From: Candidatus Bathyarchaeota archaeon
GTDB lineage: Archaea; Thermoproteota; Bathyarchaeia; 40CM-2-53-6; RBG-13-38-9
DNA length: 15,915 nucleotides
Assembly: GCA_026394315.1 (NCBI GenBank)
Contig: JAPKYM010000127.1
Location: 1 to 15,915 of the forward strand
Reading direction: 5' to 3'
The notes below the pieces were generated by a model. That model did not search any database, had not been told where the DNA came from, and saw only the letters and a program-made list of their open reading frames with translations. The position numbers and the translations under genes were made by a program. Below are positions 5,961 through 13,033 of the stretch, in pieces; position 1 is the stretch's first letter; each line of letters opens with the position of its first letter.

Positions 5961-6851
5961 ATGATTTCAGCGGACATCCTTATAATTGGATCTGGCCCGG
6001 CGGGTCTGCAAGCAGCTATCTACGCTTCAAGGAGCAAACTAAGAACTATTCTGATTGGCAAGACGAAATACAGCGGACTTTCGTGGGCACATATTGAGAA
6101 TTATTGCTGTATGGACGGAACACATCTTGGGTCTGATTTCCTTGATAACGGGATCAAGCAGGCAAGGAGTTTTGGCACTGAGGTAATTGAAGATGAGATA
6201 TTGAAGATAGAGAGAATTGATCACAGATTCAAAGTCCACACAGACAATGGCTCAGAGATTCTCGCTAAGGCTCTGATTCTTGCATCGGGAGTCAGACGGA
6301 ACAGACTTGGGGTAAAGGGCGAGGACAAATACCGTGGAAAAGGCTTGAGTTATTGTGTTGATTGCGACGCGAATTTCTTCAAAGGGAAGATTGGTGCTGT
6401 GGTCGGAGAGGGCGCCGCAGCTGCCAGTGGTGCTCTTCTCCTAAAAGCCTACGCTAGGAGGGTCTACCTGATATCAGAGAAACTTGACATCGGGGAGCGC
6501 CTCAGAAGCCAAATTGAAGCCGCTGAAATCGCTATTATCGGGAGCCAAGTGAAGGAGATCCAGGGTGACGATAAAGTGAGAAGCCTATTGTTCGGAGATG
6601 ACTACCGCATAGATGTTGATGGCGTCTTCATCGAACTAGGTCAGAAGGGCGCTGTTGAACTTGTGTCTGGTATTGGTGTGCTTTTGAATAATGACGGCTA
6701 CATAATGACAAATAAGGCTCAGGAATGTAGTGTTGCTGGACTTTTCGCAGCCGGTGATGTGTGTGGGCCTCCATTTCAGGTTGCTAAAGCGGTCGGCGAA
6801 GGGTGTATTGCGGGTCTGAACGCTGCCAAGTACGCACGTGATGCCAAATAG
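5961..6851 (+). CDS. Thioredoxin reductase-like FAD/dithiol flavoprotein
   Basis: This 296-residue protein has the low-molecular-weight thioredoxin reductase layout. An N-terminal FAD-binding IIGSGPAG is at 8-15, the redox dithiol CVDC at 132-135 (family usual CATC), a second nucleotide-binding loop GEGAAAASG at about 149-157, and a C-terminal FAD motif GLFAAGDV at about 260-267. The family passes electrons from a reduced cofactor through FAD and the dithiol to thioredoxin or glutaredoxin-like proteins in the cytoplasm. The basic HRRxxxR segment that grips the NADPH phosphate is absent: the strand ends VYLISEKLDIGERL. NADH, F420H2 or another donor is therefore possible. I chose ATG 5961 because GAGGTGA (5949-5955) sits 5 bases ahead; a GTG three codons upstream is inside that site. 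The gene stands alone. Confidence 0.85.
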   Translation: MISADILIIGSGPAGLQAAIYASRSKLRTILIGKTKYSGLSWAHIENYCCMDGTHLGSDFLDNGIKQARSFGTEVIEDEILKIERIDHRFKVHTDNGSEILAKALILASGVRRNRLGVKGEDKYRGKGLSYCVDCDANFFKGKIGAVVGEGAAAASGALLLKAYARRVYLISEKLDIGERLRSQIEAAEIAIIGSQVKEIQGDDKVRSLLFGDDYRIDVDGVFIELGQKGAVELVSGIGVLLNNDGYIMTNKAQECSVAGLFAAGDVCGPPFQVAKAVGEGCIAGLNAAKYARDAK

Positions 6852-7021
6852 GCAGTACTCTCCAGTCCGGCCTGATCGCCCGTCTCTCGGCAGATCGAGC
6901 GCTGTTGAGACAAAGTATTTATGCTCCACAAATCTACAAAAATACGTCAATGCGTAGCACAATAAGACTCTTTAGAGAGAACCGCCCGCTATGATTATGC
7001 TGTACAGTGTGAGCGAATGAA

Positions 7022-7396
7022 ATGAACGTAGACGAGAATTCGTCAAATATCGTCAAGCTCCTCCGTGAGCTCAACGGAAATGTCGAGAATCTGAGCTCGA
7101 AAATCGACAGGATGATCGAACTTCAAGCATCACTAACAGAGATACTCTCACCCAAGAAGAAACCCTCATATGAGGGTCTACCTCTTGATGTGGCAACATT
7201 GCTGTCACTACCGGATCATCTGAGAAAGACAGCGCTGGCTCTCTCAGAACTTGGTGAGGCCACGGCTACCGAAATATCGAAAAAGACCGGTCGAGTAAGG
7301 GCGGCTGAGAGTGATTACCTCAACCAATTGGTTACTAAAGGGTACGTTGCAAAGAAAAGGAAAAGCCATGAGGTCTACTTTTACATAGAGGTCTGA
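7022..7396 (+). CDS. Coiled-coil plus winged-helix DNA-binding protein
   Basis: This 124-residue protein has an N-terminal heptad-like helix (about 8-45, NIVKLLRELNGNVENLSSKI onward) that looks like a dimerising coiled coil. A MarR/ArsR-like winged helix follows (about 53-124): LPDHLRKTALALSELGEATATEISKKTGR fits helix-turn-helix, then AAESDYLNQLVTKGYVAKKRK fits the recognition helix and wing. It probably binds DNA as a dimer. Its stop is 5 bases from the start of the ParA/MinD ATPase gene, so the two form an operon, and this protein may be the DNA-binding partner of the ATPase. No ParB-like domain is visible. The start ATG at 7022 has no strong ribosome-binding site. TATA-like stretches in the 170-base upstream gap are ambiguous. 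Confidence 0.78.
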   Translation: MNVDENSSNIVKLLRELNGNVENLSSKIDRMIELQASLTEILSPKKKPSYEGLPLDVATLLSLPDHLRKTALALSELGEATATEISKKTGRVRAAESDYLNQLVTKGYVAKKRKSHEVYFYIEV

Positions 7397-7401
7397 TAAG
7401 A

Positions 7402-8187
7402 ATGGTAAAAGCTTTAGCAGTTCACTCCTACAAAGGCGGCACTGGAAAAACCTCAATCTCCGCCAATCTTGCAGCTCTTTACGCAGCACAGGGATACAAT
7501 GTATGCCTTTTAGACTACGACTTCAAGGCGCCAAGTATTCAGGTGCTTTTTAAGACTAAGATTCGGAACACGCTCAATGACTTCCTTGAAGAGAAATGTG
7601 AGATATCTGATGCCCTTCATGATGTCTCCAAGAAATACCAGATGAAAGGCCGTCTTTACGTCGGCTTTGCTGGCGCCAGTACGGATTCTATGAGAGAAAT
7701 GATGACAAAAGACCGAAGATGGGAGATGAAGGCGCTCCAACGTACCCTCTCAGCAAAGAACAAGCTTGGTGATGAGTTGCGTGCAGACTACCTGATCTTC
7801 GACACTAGCCCCGGTGTCTCCTACTCCTCGATAAATGCATTAGCTACTTCGGATTTTGTGATTCTGGTATCTAAGATGGATGAATTCGACATGGAAGGAA
7901 CAAAAGAGATGGTTCACGGGATCTATGATTCCTTAGGCCGAAAAACGGGTCTCTTGCTCAACAGGATTCCAACGGAGCAATTTCCACTAGGGGCCGGGCA
8001 AAAAGAACTGGAGGAAGCTATGGCACGTACCTTCAATCTTCCATTCCTGGGGGTCATACCCTGCTACTGCGATATACAAGTCAACGGTGGAAAATACTTG
8101 TTTTCAGTAGAACAACCCAAGCATCCTTTCTCCCAAGAATTATCAGAGGTCATCAAGCGGGTAGATCAACAGTTGAAGGCAATCTAG
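7402..8187 (+). CDS. ParA/MinD-type SIMIBI ATPase
   Basis: This 261-residue protein has a deviant Walker A, KGGTGKTS, at 11-18 with both signature lysines. The Walker A' region is VCLLDYDFKAPS (34-45), the Walker B is YLIFDTSPG (130-138), and a VILVSKMDEFD segment follows near 153. Length and motif order fit ParA/MinD proteins, which dimerise on ATP and bind DNA or membrane nonspecifically to position cargo. No amphipathic C-terminal MinD membrane helix is obvious (it ends VIKRVDQQLKAI), so a ParA-like role on the nucleoid is somewhat more likely; a role in gene regulation or assembly of a surface structure is also possible. It is cotranscribed with the winged-helix gene. It converges on the surface-protein gene, its TAG stop sharing a CTAG with the opposing TAG. 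Confidence 0.9.
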   Translation: MVKALAVHSYKGGTGKTSISANLAALYAAQGYNVCLLDYDFKAPSIQVLFKTKIRNTLNDFLEEKCEISDALHDVSKKYQMKGRLYVGFAGASTDSMREMMTKDRRWEMKALQRTLSAKNKLGDELRADYLIFDTSPGVSYSSINALATSDFVILVSKMDEFDMEGTKEMVHGIYDSLGRKTGLLLNRIPTEQFPLGAGQKELEEAMARTFNLPFLGVIPCYCDIQVNGGKYLFSVEQPKHPFSQELSEVIKRVDQQLKAI

Positions 8188-9194
8188 TCTTTTCTCTTTG
8201 CCTTCTCAAGCTTCTTTTCATATTCCTTCCTGAGTCTCTGATAGGCATATTCGACGATCTTTTCGGTTGCACGCAGTTCCTCAAGCCTTGTTAGCGCTCG
8301 GGCAATAGCAAGATACTCTCTATCTTCGCCTGGTTTCAGCTGGGGTTCTTCAACTTCATCGGCTCCGCCACGTGCCTTCAACTTTCTATAAGTGACAAAT
8401 GAGGCGACAATGCCTATGGCAACTACGAGGATAGGCAGAAGAGGAAGATTATTCGTGGTCTCAGGTAGGATCGGAATAGACGTAGTAGTAGTCTGACTAG
8501 TTACCCCAATGACCTCAAGAACAGCCCAGGCGGAGTGACTATAGCCTTTGCCCTCGCCTATTATGGTAAAGTTGTACCTACCCACTGGGGTATCCTCTCT
8601 AGTTATTAGAGTCAAGATGAGAAGTTTTGGATTCGTGGCAGACTTGTTGAGTAGGTTGTAGGTTATCCTTTGAGGAAGCCCTATTATCTTCAGTGAGACC
8701 TGAGGTGGCTCATCTCCTTGAATTGGGACTACGGCTATCTCAAAGGATCCATTTGATCCTTGCTTTAGAATCCTTGAACTTGGTGAAACTTTTACTATGA
8801 ATTCTCCCGAAATCAGTGAGAAAGGTACTTGAAGGGCCTTATCGTCATAGCCGGGCTTGCTCGCCTTCAAACTTATTGTGTAGTTACCTGGTACAGGTCT
8901 GGTAATCAAGAATTCGTCCGAATATGTCCCATCGCCTTTTGAATAGACGATGGATACGTGGAGGCTGCTTTTGCTCGGATCCGTCAGCTGGTAGGAAATA
9001 GCTGCGCCGTCAACTGTCCGATTATAGGGATCCATCACTTTCCCAGTAACCCTGACGACCATAGTATCCTCTTTGTCCCCCTTTTGGACATTCACTGCTA
9101 CCGTCAAGACCAGCTGTGGAGCAGCAAGAGAACTCTCAGCATAAGCCGTGACGGAAAGGACTGCCAACAGAAGAAGAAGGAGCGAGAGTTTCAT
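8184..9194 (-). CDS. Secreted, membrane-anchored surface protein with Ig-like regions
   Basis: From the ATG at 9194 the protein has 336 residues (a TTG five codons upstream extends it). A signal peptide of nearly pure leucine/valine (1-20) ends near AYA. The exterior part (about 25-245) is beta-rich, reads as two or three Ig-like or carboxypeptidase-regulatory-like segments (VTGKVMDPYNRTVDGAAISYQ; GNYTISLKASKPGYDD), and has five N-glycosylation sequons at about 58, 104, 148, 183 and 208. A TTTTS linker is followed by one membrane helix (about 249-269) and a cytoplasmic tail of about 65 residues with a charged C-terminal coiled coil. I do not recognise a named family. The inside coiled coil suggests contact with a cytoplasmic partner; the convergent ParA-type ATPase is only a positional candidate. 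Confidence 0.85.
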   Translation of the reverse strand: MKLSLLLLLLAVLSVTAYAESSLAAPQLVLTVAVNVQKGDKEDTMVVRVTGKVMDPYNRTVDGAAISYQLTDPSKSSLHVSIVYSKGDGTYSDEFLITRPVPGNYTISLKASKPGYDDKALQVPFSLISGEFIVKVSPSSRILKQGSNGSFEIAVVPIQGDEPPQVSLKIIGLPQRITYNLLNKSATNPKLLILTLITREDTPVGRYNFTIIGEGKGYSHSAWAVLEVIGVTSQTTTTSIPILPETTNNLPLLPILVVAIGIVASFVTYRKLKARGGADEVEEPQLKPGEDREYLAIARALTRLEELRATEKIVEYAYQRLRKEYEKKLEKAKRKD

Positions 9195-9368
9195 TCGATA
9201 ACATTCCAAGCTTTTTCCAGTTATCTTTCTTCTGGGGACTTTTCAGGTTAGCGGCTACGGCTGGGAGTAGGAACCCTGACAATAAAACATCTTCCGATCT
9301 TTGTAGGACTTCCAGAAAGGATGGTTAGGGAAATCTATGACTTTACAAAATTCGAAAAACCCAGCTAT

Positions 9369-9377
9369 CTTTAAATA
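9369..9377 (+). promoter_or_regulatory. Strong TATA box upstream of orphan genes
   Basis: CTTTAAATA is close to the archaeal consensus; transcription would start near 9399. That excludes the ATG at 9387 as a start and favours the in-frame GTG at 9420. Confidence 0.6.
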
Positions 9378-9419
9378 ACTGTTGATATGAAACACACATC
9401 TACTATCTCCAGCGCGTAT

Positions 9420-9782
9420 GTGCCTGAGAAAGTTACAATAAGAACGATGTTGGGGTGGTCGAATTTGGTAAGCTTTGGAGAAGTCTTCACATTTGTTCAG
9501 AGCATCATGACCTTCTTGGTTGTCACAGACGTCTTCTATGAACGTATTATCCAGGACAAGATCTTACCGAAGATGAATGCAAACTTGGGCTTGCTTGGAC
9601 TTAGCCACAGCCATCATGCCAGACCTAGATGCGGCAGATGTCTAGAAGAAGGCATAGCGATGAGAGAGTTGGATCAGGATATCTCGACAAGCTGTCCTGT
9701 AGCCGTCTCTTCTCGGCCCAAGCGATCTCTCCCGTCTAGGTCAACGATCGCCTCAGACGAACAGAAAGATGGAGGTGAATAG
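9420..9782 (+). CDS. Hypothetical protein, orphan
   Basis: This open frame encodes 120 residues from the GTG at 9420 (131 from ATG 9387, which would lie upstream of the predicted transcription start). I recognise no family. The first half (VTIRTMLGWSNLVSFGEVFT, then a hydrophobic FVQSIMTFLVVTDVFY and a charged ERIIQDKILPK) looks like folded protein with one hydrophobic helix. The second half has SHSHH, a CGRC pair and a serine/arginine-rich, low-order tail. Support for it being real: a near-consensus TATA box at 9369-9377 and a perfect Shine-Dalgarno sequence in its last codons, apparently serving a coupled small gene. Against: no clear ribosome-binding site of its own and an odd composition in the tail. 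It could be an incidental open frame or a diverged remnant. Confidence 0.42.
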   Translation: MPEKVTIRTMLGWSNLVSFGEVFTFVQSIMTFLVVTDVFYERIIQDKILPKMNANLGLLGLSHSHHARPRCGRCLEEGIAMRELDQDISTSCPVAVSSRPKRSLPSRSTIASDEQKDGGE

Positions 9783-9783
9783 T

Positions 9784-9870
9784 TTGGGTCGCAGAAGCAT
9801 TGCGGCAAGCATACTTGGCATAGCAGCTTTGACCGCTTTAGCGCTGTATAGAAAGCACTCTCTAGCATGA
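9784..9870 (+). CDS. Very small single-helix membrane protein (28 residues)
   Basis: From the TTG at 9784 the product begins GRRSIAAS, runs through one hydrophobic helix ILGIAALTALALY, and ends with a basic RKH tail before TGA at 9868. GGAGGTGA (9771-9778) sits 5 bases ahead of the TTG, the best Shine-Dalgarno site in this half of the window, and overlaps the end of the preceding frame, whose TAG stop is one base before the TTG. That arrangement is typical of translational coupling. An in-frame ATG at 9769 would give 33 residues but has no ribosome-binding site. No family is recognised; it could be a regulator or subunit of a membrane complex. Confidence 0.45.
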   Translation: MGRRSIAASILGIAALTALALYRKHSLA

Positions 9871-9924
9871 TTCAACAGACTCTCGAGCCGTAATTTCCTT
9901 TTCTTTCCAGAAACGGAGTTGGGG

Positions 9925-10737
9925 TCAAGGTTGGTTCTGTAGGCTTTCAGTCTCCCGCAGGTGTTTGAGGTAGTCGGCAGTCTCCATTGTTCTTTCTTTG
10001 AGACTCCTTTCATTAACGAGCTTACTGAATCTTCTTTCAAAATCATCGAAGTCCCGTTCGTAGATGTGGAAACTATTGGTGAAGTCGACATAGGCTCCTG
10101 GCTGTATTCTTTCCCCCGTGATACTGCTGACTTGTTCAGCAATTCGTTTCTGTAGTTCGGTAAAGGCGAACATGTTCCAGAACGCGGCTTTGTATGCGTC
10201 TCTGGATCGCCAACATGTCTCCATGACCAAGCTTGAATCGATTATTCTTAACCAGACTCTCTGAAGACATGGTGGGTGTTCAAGAATAGGATCGATTGAG
10301 GGTTTCCAAGTTATCGCTTGCGCTCTTCTTGTGTATCCATATATGGGAAGGACTTTCGAATTCAATTCGACAACTGTCTTCTCGCAGAGCTTCTTGACCA
10401 CGTTTTCAATCTGATTTACTGTCTCACTCTGACTTACTCGATAATCGAAAAGCCTTTCATGGTATTCATACGGACGTTTTCCTTCATAGACAAAATGGTC
10501 TTCTGAGCCTTCGACAACTTCCTTGACATATTTCTGCAGATCACCCAGACTTCCGCAAAGACCGCCCCTATGGATTCTTGGCTCAGAGAAAGGCTCGTCT
10601 ACGGTCATAAGCATGGTGCAATCTTTACTCCACTGGCCATACTCGGTGTAGACCAAGAGGCCTTCTTTCCAAGTCCTAAGGACGGCTTCTTCCCATGTTG
10701 TTGAAAGGCTTCTGCCAGAGGCGTTCAGGACTTTCAA
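9925..10737 (-). CDS. thyA: Thymidylate synthase, archaeal/methanogen type
   Basis: The family methylates dUMP to dTMP with a reduced folate or pterin. Motifs visible: catalytic Cys157 in HPPCLQR (family PPC), the phosphate-binding arginine of RSRD (177-180), a conserved asparagine in FWNMFAF (188) and the deoxyribose-contacting His224 and Tyr226 in SFHIYERD. The asparagine argues for dUMP and against dCMP (hydroxymethylases usually have aspartate there). At 270 residues it ends soon after this motif and lacks the bacterial C-terminal segment, like the short methanogen-type enzymes; the methyl donor may then be a methanopterin-type cofactor (inference). The N-terminal TLxEAWE-like start (STTWEEAVLRTWKEG) supports the TTG at 10737, since an in-frame stop lies six codons upstream. 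Confidence 0.86.
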   Translation of the reverse strand: MKVLNASGRSLSTTWEEAVLRTWKEGLLVYTEYGQWSKDCTMLMTVDEPFSEPRIHRGGLCGSLGDLQKYVKEVVEGSEDHFVYEGKRPYEYHERLFDYRVSQSETVNQIENVVKKLCEKTVVELNSKVLPIYGYTRRAQAITWKPSIDPILEHPPCLQRVWLRIIDSSLVMETCWRSRDAYKAAFWNMFAFTELQKRIAEQVSSITGERIQPGAYVDFTNSFHIYERDFDDFERRFSKLVNERSLKERTMETADYLKHLRETESLQNQP

Positions 10738-10758
10738 AGGTTCTGCTCTCCAAAGCTA

Positions 10759-10782
10759 AGTGATATTCACTGCTGTTTTATT
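10759..10782 (-). promoter_or_regulatory. TATA box and adjacent palindrome of the thymidylate synthase gene
   Basis: On the minus strand TAATAAAA (10775-10782) lies about 40 bases ahead of the TTG start. Just inside it is AGTGA-TAT-TCACT (10759-10771 on the plus strand), a 5-base dyad with a 3-base centre placed between TATA box and predicted transcription start, a position suited to a repressor. Confidence 0.45.
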
Positions 10783-10867
10783 AGGTGACATCTCTGGACA
10801 GAGGCATAGCTTCAAATTAAAAGAGGTTATATGTCCCGTGAAATTCGCTCATCTCCGAACACGTATT

Positions 10868-12079
10868 TTAGTCCGTCCTTATCTCTGTGCCAACATGGTA
10901 GTATTTGCCAGGAGTGATCTTGACCCATTTCTGTTCACCTCTCCAGAAGAGTCTGAGACCAAGAAAACACCATACTTGAAGTAAGGCATCGAAGGTGAGA
11001 AAGGGCGGTACATAGGGAATTAGCCTTTCCTTTTTGACTTTAAGCATACCCCATGCCAAGGCAACATTGTGCAATATGAATGGTGACGCCGCGAACAACG
11101 CGTAAGGAATTGTTATTTCAAGAAATATTAGGTTCCAGATCACGAGATCTAGGAACAATAGGAGCGAAATGATAGCGAAAATTTGAATTCCTTGGGGCAG
11201 GGCCCCAATTATTTTGTCTAGCTTATTTCCTTTGCCCAGGAAATCAATTGATCTGAAGGAGTACCATCGCCTTCTTTGTCGTATGTATTCACTGATATTC
11301 TCAACTTCTTCTTGCCACACATTTGCGTCAGTTACTGCAATTTCCCATCCCCTCTGGAATAGCTTAGCGCTCATATCCAGGTCTTCAAGAAGCCCTTGGC
11401 CATGTGATCTTCCAACATCTTCCCAGGCGCTCCTCCTCAAGGCATAATTGCATCCGCATAAAGGCTGAAAATGGGATATCTTGATCTTGCCATCTCTTCC
11501 AGTGAATGATATGTTGTTCCACCACTCATCTTCTACAGCTCGCAGCCTTGTGAACAAGTTCTTGTGCCAGTTTCCGCAGTGTGTTATGCCAGCAGCGGCA
11601 CCGACCTTGGGATCGGAGAATGGTTGAACTATCTTCTTGACCCACTCTTTCTCACAGATGCCATCTGGGTCTGTAAGTGCTATGATCTCTCCCGTTGCTG
11701 TTTTTGCTATTGCCTCGTCAAGTACCGGTGCTTTTCTATCGTAGTGTCGCTCCGGTCGATAATATTTGATCAACCCCTTTTCACGGTATCGCTGGCAGAT
11801 TACTTGAGTCTCATCAGTGGAATCATTATCATAGATAATGATCTCAAGCTTGCCCTTCGGGTATTCTTGACTCAGAAAATTCTCGATCTTTCTTTCGATT
11901 ATATTTCCTGACTGCCAAGCATAAGCCATGACAGTTACGCAGGGAGAGTAATTCAAAGGTCTCGATGCGGCCTTGGAATTCCACGTCAGGAGGATGAAGA
12001 AGAATGATACCAGCAGAAGAATGAAGACAAATGCATTACCCAAAAGGCGCAGAAGCGACAAAAGACTAGAAATGTCCAA
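10868..12079 (-). CDS. Membrane-bound family 2 glycosyltransferase
   Basis: This 403-residue protein has an N-terminal membrane helix (about 13-32) and a GT-A catalytic domain (45-275). The domain carries the motifs YDNDS (83-87), DPDG (137-140, the metal/UDP-binding DxD), LLEDLD (230-235, catalytic base) and RQRRRWY (267-273). Two or three C-terminal membrane helices follow (about 298-320, 322-342, 360-380). This layout matches processive or lipid-linked GT2 enzymes (hyaluronan/cellulose synthase-like or ceramide glucosyltransferase-like), which transfer sugar from a nucleotide donor at the inner membrane face. The acceptor cannot be deduced; N-glycan, exopolysaccharide or glycolipid synthesis are all possible. 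The start is TTG at 12079 with a TATA-like ATAAATAA (minus strand, 12113-12120) leaving a leader of about 10 bases. Confidence 0.88.
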   Translation of the reverse strand: MDISSLLSLLRLLGNAFVFILLLVSFFFILLTWNSKAASRPLNYSPCVTVMAYAWQSGNIIERKIENFLSQEYPKGKLEIIIYDNDSTDETQVICQRYREKGLIKYYRPERHYDRKAPVLDEAIAKTATGEIIALTDPDGICEKEWVKKIVQPFSDPKVGAAAGITHCGNWHKNLFTRLRAVEDEWWNNISFTGRDGKIKISHFQPLCGCNYALRRSAWEDVGRSHGQGLLEDLDMSAKLFQRGWEIAVTDANVWQEEVENISEYIRQRRRWYSFRSIDFLGKGNKLDKIIGALPQGIQIFAIISLLLFLDLVIWNLIFLEITIPYALFAASPFILHNVALAWGMLKVKKERLIPYVPPFLTFDALLQVWCFLGLRLFWRGEQKWVKITPGKYYHVGTEIRTD

Positions 12080-12112
12080 GGTAAATATCGTGTCCTAGGA
12101 TATGACTTGGTA

Positions 12113-12120
12113 GTTATTTA
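12113..12120 (-). promoter_or_regulatory. Probable TATA box of the glycosyltransferase gene
   Basis: ATAAATAA on the minus strand, centred about 38 bases ahead of the TTG start at 12079; a short-leader transcript is expected. Confidence 0.5.
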
Positions 12121-12211
12121 TCGTTATCCGCAAAATTGCAGCGCCCGCTATTTGTCTTGATTCATTTTCTTTCTTATTGGAATCGCCTTTCACTAGTGTA
12201 TTCTGAAACAG

Positions 12212-12229
12212 TTACCCATAAATAGGTAA
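12212..12229 (+). promoter_or_regulatory. TATA box inside an inverted repeat, ahead of the membrane transporter-like gene
   Basis: ATAAATA (12218-12224) is bracketed by TTACC (12212-12216) and GGTAA (12225-12229). A protein binding this dyad would block TBP. Transcription would begin near 12247, a few bases before the GTG at 12251 or the ATG at 12260. Confidence 0.5.
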
Positions 12230-12259
12230 TTACTCAAAATCTAGTAAACGGTGTCGACC

Positions 12260-12814
12260 ATGGAGAGACTAACCAAAATCAGGCTTGGACTGCATGACAT
12301 ACTAACATCAGTAGTGTTCGGCGTCACTGCAGGAGTATTGGCCTCAATACTAGAAAGAATTGATGCAATGGCCACCGGTGGAAACGCCACTCCTCTGGGA
12401 TACTCTAATACTTACGCGTGGATTCTTCTTTCTGCTTATCTCTACGGCCCTCTGGGAGCATTGATCACGACAGAAGTTCAAGCCCTCATAGGCTTTTGGA
12501 CTTTGGCAAATCCTCTGTCTTGGCTTTGGCCTTTTGTGAACGCCGTCTTCGCACTTCTCGCAGGCACAACCGCAGTCGCCCTACAGAGAATGCGACCACA
12601 GACTCCAGCAAGGACTCGCATAATTACTATGAGTACTGTTCTGGCATTGCTCGACATTCCTGCAGTGTACTTCGTGATGGTAACGGTCTTAGGCCTGCCC
12701 ATCATCGCATACTATTTAGGATTACCAGTATACATCGGCCTTCAATTGATCCCTTCAAGCCTAATCGCATACCTACTTCTTAGAACCTTGGAGAAGTCTG
12801 GCTTGAAGATCTAG
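12260..12814 (+). CDS. Integral membrane protein resembling an ECF transporter S component
   Basis: This 184-residue protein (187 from GTG 12251) consists almost wholly of hydrophobic helices: about 14-32, 50-72, 76-104 (split by NPLSWLWPF), 118-140 and 143-170. The segment YLYGPLGALITTEVQALIGF followed by NPLSWLWPFVNAVFALLAGT resembles the substrate-binding S subunits of energy-coupling factor transporters, which capture vitamins or similar small molecules. No EcfA ATPase or EcfT gene is in the window, so it would have to share a module encoded elsewhere. The substrate is unknown. No ribosome-binding site is visible, and the TATA box at 12218 predicts a leaderless or near-leaderless message. 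Confidence 0.5.
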   Translation: MERLTKIRLGLHDILTSVVFGVTAGVLASILERIDAMATGGNATPLGYSNTYAWILLSAYLYGPLGALITTEVQALIGFWTLANPLSWLWPFVNAVFALLAGTTAVALQRMRPQTPARTRIITMSTVLALLDIPAVYFVMVTVLGLPIIAYYLGLPVYIGLQLIPSSLIAYLLLRTLEKSGLKI

Positions 12815-13033
12815 ATTTCATGGGATAACAATGTACACAGGGTCTTATGCTTCAGACGGTAAGCTTCCATTTAGCCACTCTGATCGTCCTAACCAGTGTT
12901 CTCCGTTCCTGACTGATAAACGCCGGTCAATGCGTCAGATCTGTAATTCTGTGGTTAACCTCGAGCGCACGCGATCCCCTTCTGAAGCGAGATGGAGCGT
13001 TTTCCTAGGCCAAAAAGTAAGGGGGCTCCATTG
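12815..13033. other. Gap between two convergent genes
   Basis: About 220 bases between the stop codons of the transporter-like gene and the aldolase gene. A plus-strand open frame from 12831 continues into the antisense of the aldolase and is not credible. I see no strong hairpin or RNA gene here. Confidence 0.5.

Noticed and set aside
9753..10142. Minus-strand open frame of 129 codons overlapping the end of thymidylate synthase
   Set aside because: Different frame over the well-supported thymidylate synthase C-terminus; no ribosome-binding site or family likeness.
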